A DNA stretch of 9,948 nt from Lachnospiraceae bacterium (GTDB taxonomy: Bacteria > Bacillota > Clostridia > Lachnospirales > Lachnospiraceae), in the NCBI GenBank assembly GCA_009774345.1, contig VSNR01000359.1:1-9948 (forward strand). The letters are read 5' to 3'. Every line of letters starts with the position of its first letter. The first letter of the stretch is position 1. The notes below the pieces were generated by a model. It made no database searches. It was not told where the DNA came from and worked only from the letters and a program-made list of their open reading frames with translations. A program made the position numbers and the translations under genes. Positions 7,801 through 9,948 of the stretch are shown piece after piece.

Positions 7801-8113
7801 GACAGAATGGCTGAATGAAGTCATTTCTGTGGAAAATGTACTAGAGAAAACACAGCGGGCGAATGAACTGCTCGAAAAGCTGGCGGAGTACAAGCCTCTT
7901 GCTAAGATTGAGGAAATGGAAGAACAGAATTACAACATGATTGATAATATCTTAAACAATGGTGCCGGGGAAAAAGCACAAAAAGAGGAAAATAAAAAGG
8001 CACAGGACAAGAATGCAAAACCGTCCTTAAAAGCCCGCCTTGCGGAGAAAAAGGTACAGGTTGCAGAACAGGGGGGTGATGAAATTGTAAAGAATCAGCA
8101 GAGGGGAATATAG
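4865..8113 (+). CDS. Large polyvalent protein: YodL-like, LPD-type and embedded nucleotidyltransferase domains
   Basis: This 1082-residue protein starts after AAGGAGG with 7-base spacing. In order: a helical N-terminus (1-70); a YodL-like module (about 75-200, with YQLKDNPELRDLRF and VSDIVVLHENG); an all-helical plus strand region (about 210-345); an acidic Glu/Gln-rich linker (about 345-465); a small DUF4316-like module (about 470-530, RFVSIQETESGYDYS); and a pol beta-type nucleotidyltransferase (about 590-700). The nucleotidyltransferase has Gly630-Ser631, Asp642 and Asp644 (SDLDVVV) and Asp675 (VDINPI), so its metal-binding acids look intact. LPD-type modules follow (about 705-1040), ending in the YKPLAKIEEMEEQNYNMID stretch. 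The C-terminus has SLKARL, 29 residues from the end. Polyvalent proteins combine unrelated effector domains and are proposed to enter recipient cells with the element's DNA and counter defences. The specific targets here are unknown. Domain names are from memory; the nucleotidyltransferase is the best supported. Confidence 0.85.
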   Translation: MADINGNSRKKVEKLTMEEIADRLEGLKSSLDTIRRTASELIMGIDAQLQELQADKKVSRSLDKQADKEVQLLYGDTSQYGIYQLKDNPELRDLRFAGTAELLKRGILSDDFREIQPENYNLVYTGQFSDIQGQLQGEKLNALFEKFNIDHPADYKGHSLSVSDIVVLHENGKNSAHFVDSFGFTELPNFMHELTGIKEQEADKAENGFTDEEKQFLETDNASLIAKKFLAWDEMEDLGYRFFEDGYIDKFKPVEKALFGNGLVSDDTIHDIAHRMQGGEDIREELAKAFIGGYERVIGVGENDAVAVFGKDAVTVTFENAEKQVSYEEMGTAFLSLIESEYKDIEQARAADEQEEEIVGNATSEHDVNHSALQNDLKLEAEQTVIEQPASEQIQAEQPETQAEQDESTETPKLTDMEDGDEIIDLGDETEQVLADMKKILNDSKNTLGHTDQKREQTEPKKAKETKFAFQIADRFVSIQETESGYDYSIMDMDYKEVEGGVYENTGVDIQVIADDIVDDLREDRFENGAGGSISDDDEIIPIDFDELTESIANAVQDVDTIHKKEAEHIVPDILQGNIVENFKEKTNEFFHEICEMNPSEIEDTVKCHVQAQLDEAGIDAEIVDVAVAGSRCRGLERDGSDLDVVVELSTSEREDVLFDAFNGDALHIGRVKVDINPITAQRTGTLETYLPQVEDYLEGVREAREKEPVSIFNIRMNDEERWFKNTSGLDAEGLCKAYADCDKPFVEMGKYGERIEAADHAYIEQGKRLDFSIEFNEETDQIIVFNGDNFEYKGLRETLFPEQAASEVTLTVAECGEFHNFGEFHEKIVTVDEAVAKWKQIPPERMNGIPAIGINIHTPGTETYNDVITDILSGNQFELDVLDYIPEIKGSPQAMEMIAELIAKLPDMKIEGNISEDLEAKLWEKRMPDLTPAEQLAVEIDRFIYSYDTNAYHDNHQSMTENVSEISEMIGQRDVEYLTEWLNEVISVENVLEKTQRANELLEKLAEYKPLAKIEEMEEQNYNMIDNILNNGAGEKAQKEENKKAQDKNAKPSLKARLAEKKVQVAEQGGDEIVKNQQRGI

Positions 8114-8140
8114 ATCTGAAAGATAAAGAATTAAATTTCA

Positions 8141-8440
8141 GACAAAGGGAAAGTGCTGTCTGGTATACTGAAATTTGTAGATGCCGCCATAGCGAAAACA
8201 GAGTAGCTTTCCACAGATGTGAAACAGTACAAGATAGATAAAGTAGAACGAGAGGTAACGGGCATTGGCAACATGGAAGCTGTAAATCCGACTTAACTTG
8301 AAATGGTGGCAGAGCAGCAGTATGGAGCAGATGCGTTTGAATTTCACTAGAAGGAAACAGCAAAAGAAGCGGCAAAGAATAAAACATTAAAGAATGTGTC
8401 TGTAAAAGTGGAAAAGCCGATAGAAATGAAATTCTCCTGA
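8141..8440 (+). pseudogene. Decayed gene remnant with three in-frame nonsense codons
   Basis: One frame from 8141 to the TGA at 8438-8440 reads like a soluble protein: it opens DKGKVLSGILKFVDAA, continues LSTDVKQYKIDKVEREV and LEMVAEQQYGADAFEFH, and ends KNVSVKVEKPIEMKFS. It is broken by TAG at 8204, TAA at 8294 and TAG at 8348. No frameshift is needed, and each stop is one base change from common sense codons. Codons mostly begin with a purine, as in the functional genes nearby. The start is missing: stops at 8111, 8117 and 8132 block the frame upstream, so the 5' part seems deleted. I do not recognise the family. The frame happens to be that of the preceding polyvalent gene, but the end of that protein looks natural. 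Mixed TAG and TAA stops argue against recoding. Confidence 0.55.
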
Positions 8441-8477
8441 ATTGAACTAAAGTTTGGTTCAGGAGAATTATTTTTTT
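8430..8477 (+). terminator. Strong intrinsic terminator closing the ICE gene block
   Basis: An 18-bp stem including three G-T wobbles joins 8430-8447 to 8452-8469 around a TAAA tetraloop. Its outer 12 bp are perfect (AATTCTCCTGAA with TTCAGGAGAATT). Seven T residues follow at 8471-8477. It overlaps the last codons of the decayed gene and isolates the radical SAM gene from upstream transcription. Confidence 0.85.
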
Positions 8478-8550
8478 GCAGAAAATTTAATATCGTAAAA
8501 GTTACACAAAACCTCTGTTTTTTTACATGGAACGAAGAAAATAAAAAATT

Positions 8551-8565
8551 TGTCATATAATGACA
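8551..8565 (+). promoter_or_regulatory. Perfect -10 box under a palindromic candidate operator
   Basis: TATAAT (8556-8561) is a consensus -10 element about 40 bases before the radical SAM start codon. No convincing -35 lies 16-18 bases upstream, which suggests a promoter that needs an activator. The -10 is embedded in TGTCAT-ATA-ATGACA (8551-8565), a perfect 6-bp palindrome with a 3-base centre, of a size suited to a dimeric regulator. A related GACATTGTC follows at 8562-8570. Together with the terminator before it, this accounts for the 8441-8601 spacer, in which I see no gene. Confidence 0.5.
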
Positions 8566-8601
8566 TTGTCGCTAGTGAGTAGATGGAAGGAGCAATATTT
8601 T

Positions 8602-9897
8602 ATGGAAAATATAAGAGAATATGGTGCTTTCTTTGCAAATTTGACACATGATAATTATGCAAGGCTCGGAAAACCTTTTAGGACAAAACAGAATTGTTAT
8701 TATTATGATACAGGCACTGGAAAAGTCCTTCAGTGCAAGGAAAATGTATATAAGATTTTGTTACACTTATTTTCTGGTAAGAGTTTTGAGAGGCTGGAAG
8801 AGTGTGGAATTAATAACAGAGATTTGCTGGCAGCTTTATCAGAAATTAAAGAAGCGGTAGAGAAAGAAAATATCTTACAGGCACCAGAAGTAAAAGGCTT
8901 TCATGGAAACCATATAGAGTCGCTTGAAGAATGTATAAATGAAGACTTGGGACAGATTACACTTGAATTAACAGAGAGATGCAATTTAAGATGTGAATAT
9001 TGTATTTATGGGGCAGAGAATGACGTATTTAGAAATTTTGGCAATCAAGATATGTCTTTTGAAACTGCAAAAAAAGCGATTGATTATGGAGTGGCACATT
9101 CGGGCGATGAATTGGCAGTTACATTTTATGGGGGAGAGCCACTTCTCATGTTTGATTTATTAAAGCAGTGTGTTGAGTATTGTCAGGGAATAAAAAATAA
9201 AAAAATAAACTTTGCCATAACATCAAATTTGGTTCTTATGGATGAAGAAAAGGCTAAGTATATAGCTAGTATACCAGATTTTGTAGTGACATGCAGCCTG
9301 GATGGTCCAGAAGAAATACAAAATCGTTATCGAAAATTTCCTAATGGAAAAGGCAGTTTTGATATTGTCATGCAAGGTTTAAAGAATATTACAATGGCAT
9401 TAGGCAAAGAAGCCGCTACACGATTAAACTTTAGTATGGTAATGACTCCGCCCTATGGGGTTGAAAAGTTTGATGTAATACAGAATTTTTTCAATTCATT
9501 AGAATGGTTGCCTAAAAATACAGTTAAGAATGTAGCCTATGTCCAATATGGAAAAATTAAAGGGGAAAATGAGGATGAATATCGGAAATTAACAGTTGAA
9601 GAAATTGATCCGATTGGAGTATGGTCAGAAAAGCATATTAATGGTGGAAAAGAACTTGAGCAAGGAGGAATTTTTACTGCAAAAAAAATAGAGGATACTT
9701 TGATTAGAATCCATTTAAGGAGATTGCATGATAAGCCAATGGATACATTTTCATTCAATGGTTGCTGTATACCAGGCAGCAGGAGAATTTATATAACTGC
9801 TGATGGTAAATTTAAAATTTGCGAAAGAATTGGACTTTCCCCATATATAGGAGATGTTGATAATGGTGTAGATATTAACTCATACTTCGCATACTAA
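8602..9897 (+). CDS. Radical SAM peptide maturase with truncated SPASM domain
   Basis: The start at 8602 follows AAGGAG (8587-8592) at nine bases. An in-frame ATG at 8560 lies in the -10 box and is rejected. Residues 1-110 form a PqqD/RRE-like peptide-binding region. The radical SAM core has C127-x3-C131-x2-C134 for the 4Fe-4S cluster, GGEP at 177-180 and the strand CSLDGPEEIQNRYR. The C-terminal SPASM region shows CysCys at 388-389 (GCCIPGSRRIYITADGKFKICERIG) and C407. The layout resembles maturases of Cys-rich or thioether RiPPs (CcpM/CXXX-repeat type), which form crosslinks in a short precursor. The reading frame ends at GDVDNGVDINSYFAY, whereas relatives continue for several dozen residues with further cluster cysteines. 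The gene is therefore probably truncated and may be inactive. Its base composition is clearly more AT-rich than the ICE genes. No precursor peptide is visible upstream. Confidence 0.85.
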   Translation: MENIREYGAFFANLTHDNYARLGKPFRTKQNCYYYDTGTGKVLQCKENVYKILLHLFSGKSFERLEECGINNRDLLAALSEIKEAVEKENILQAPEVKGFHGNHIESLEECINEDLGQITLELTERCNLRCEYCIYGAENDVFRNFGNQDMSFETAKKAIDYGVAHSGDELAVTFYGGEPLLMFDLLKQCVEYCQGIKNKKINFAITSNLVLMDEEKAKYIASIPDFVVTCSLDGPEEIQNRYRKFPNGKGSFDIVMQGLKNITMALGKEAATRLNFSMVMTPPYGVEKFDVIQNFFNSLEWLPKNTVKNVAYVQYGKIKGENEDEYRKLTVEEIDPIGVWSEKHINGGKELEQGGIFTAKKIEDTLIRIHLRRLHDKPMDTFSFNGCCIPGSRRIYITADGKFKICERIGLSPYIGDVDNGVDINSYFAY

Positions 9898-9948
9898 AAA
9901 CAGGCATATCATTGGAAGCTATGCCACCTTGGGTATCTGAAAACGGTT
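9898..9948 (+). other. Sequence after the truncated maturase, with a short inverted repeat
   Basis: None of the three forward frames after the stop continues the SPASM domain or supplies its missing cysteines. GGCATA (9903-9908) and TATGCC (9920-9925) form a 6-bp stem with an 11-base loop. The stretch may be the edge of an inserted element, a deletion junction, or a short terminator without a T tract. Too little is in the window to decide. Confidence 0.3.

Noticed and set aside
7902..8387. Reverse-strand open frame of 161 codons over the polyvalent gene end and the decayed gene
   Set aside because: It is rich in Leu, Ser, Pro, Cys and His as expected of an antisense shadow of Lys/Glu/Gln-rich coding sequence. 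The forward frame has better coding character despite its stops.
8141..8440. Stop-codon recoding or suppressor-dependent expression of the 8141-8440 frame
   Set aside because: Both TAG and TAA occur, no start or ribosome site is present, and nothing else in the window uses internal stops. Decay is simpler.
8560..8601. In-frame ATG at 8560 for the radical SAM gene
   Set aside because: It lies within the TATAAT box and lacks a ribosome site; AAGGAG precedes the ATG at 8602.
8478..8601. Precursor peptide gene upstream of the radical SAM maturase
   Set aside because: The only ATG frames here are a few codons long (for example five codons from 8527) and contain no cysteines.
1..9948. CRISPR arrays, tRNA or rRNA genes
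   Set aside because: I saw no regularly spaced direct repeats and no cloverleaf or rRNA-like sequence.

Overview
The window looks like part of the accessory module of a Tn1549/CTn-type integrative conjugative element (ICE) from a low-to-mid GC Firmicute, probably a gut Clostridia/Lachnospiraceae-type host. The evidence is the gene set: the tail of a large SNF2-like helicase, a DUF6674-like coiled-coil protein, and a 1082-residue YodL/LPD polyvalent protein. Strong AGGAGG ribosome sites and AT-rich intergenic DNA also fit. All convincing genes are on the + strand. No relaxase, T4SS, integrase, tRNA or CRISPR is visible.

Layout. Bases 1 to about 76 are the 3' end of a group II intron: most of domain V, then domain VI. 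The intron sits inside the helicase gene, whose 3' exon (about 77-1449) carries helicase motifs V and VI and a long coiled-coil tail. Next is a two-gene cassette (1578-2367): a 64-aa protein overlapping a 203-aa GNAT acetyltransferase, with the size and arrangement of a toxin-antitoxin pair, its own candidate promoter and an intrinsic terminator (2410-2450). A PAPS-reductase/DndC-like protein (2511-3731) follows, with an SGGKDS P-loop and a four-cysteine cluster. A second hairpin lies immediately upstream of its ribosome site. A possible 48-aa ORF overlaps its end (3715-3861). After an inverted-repeat-rich spacer come the DUF6674-like protein (3947-4789) and the polyvalent protein (4865-8113), which has a complete-looking nucleotidyltransferase active site embedded in it.

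Bases 8141-8440 look like the remnant of one further gene, open in a single frame apart from three nonsense codons. A very strong terminator (8430-8477) closes the block. Beyond it is a visibly more AT-rich radical SAM peptide-maturase gene (8602-9897), with its own -10 element overlapped by a perfect palindrome. Its SPASM domain stops abruptly, so it appears truncated, and the last 50 bases do not continue the family.

How the genes may work together. Helicase, DUF6674 protein and polyvalent protein are typical passengers of these elements, thought to act on transferred DNA or against recipient defences. The most suggestive pattern is that all three end with a similar motif of the form S[LV]K-x-[KR]L about 30 residues from the C-terminus, which could be a shared docking or secretion signal. 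The GNAT cassette could stabilise the element. The PAPS-reductase-like gene has no Dnd partners here, so its substrate is unknown.
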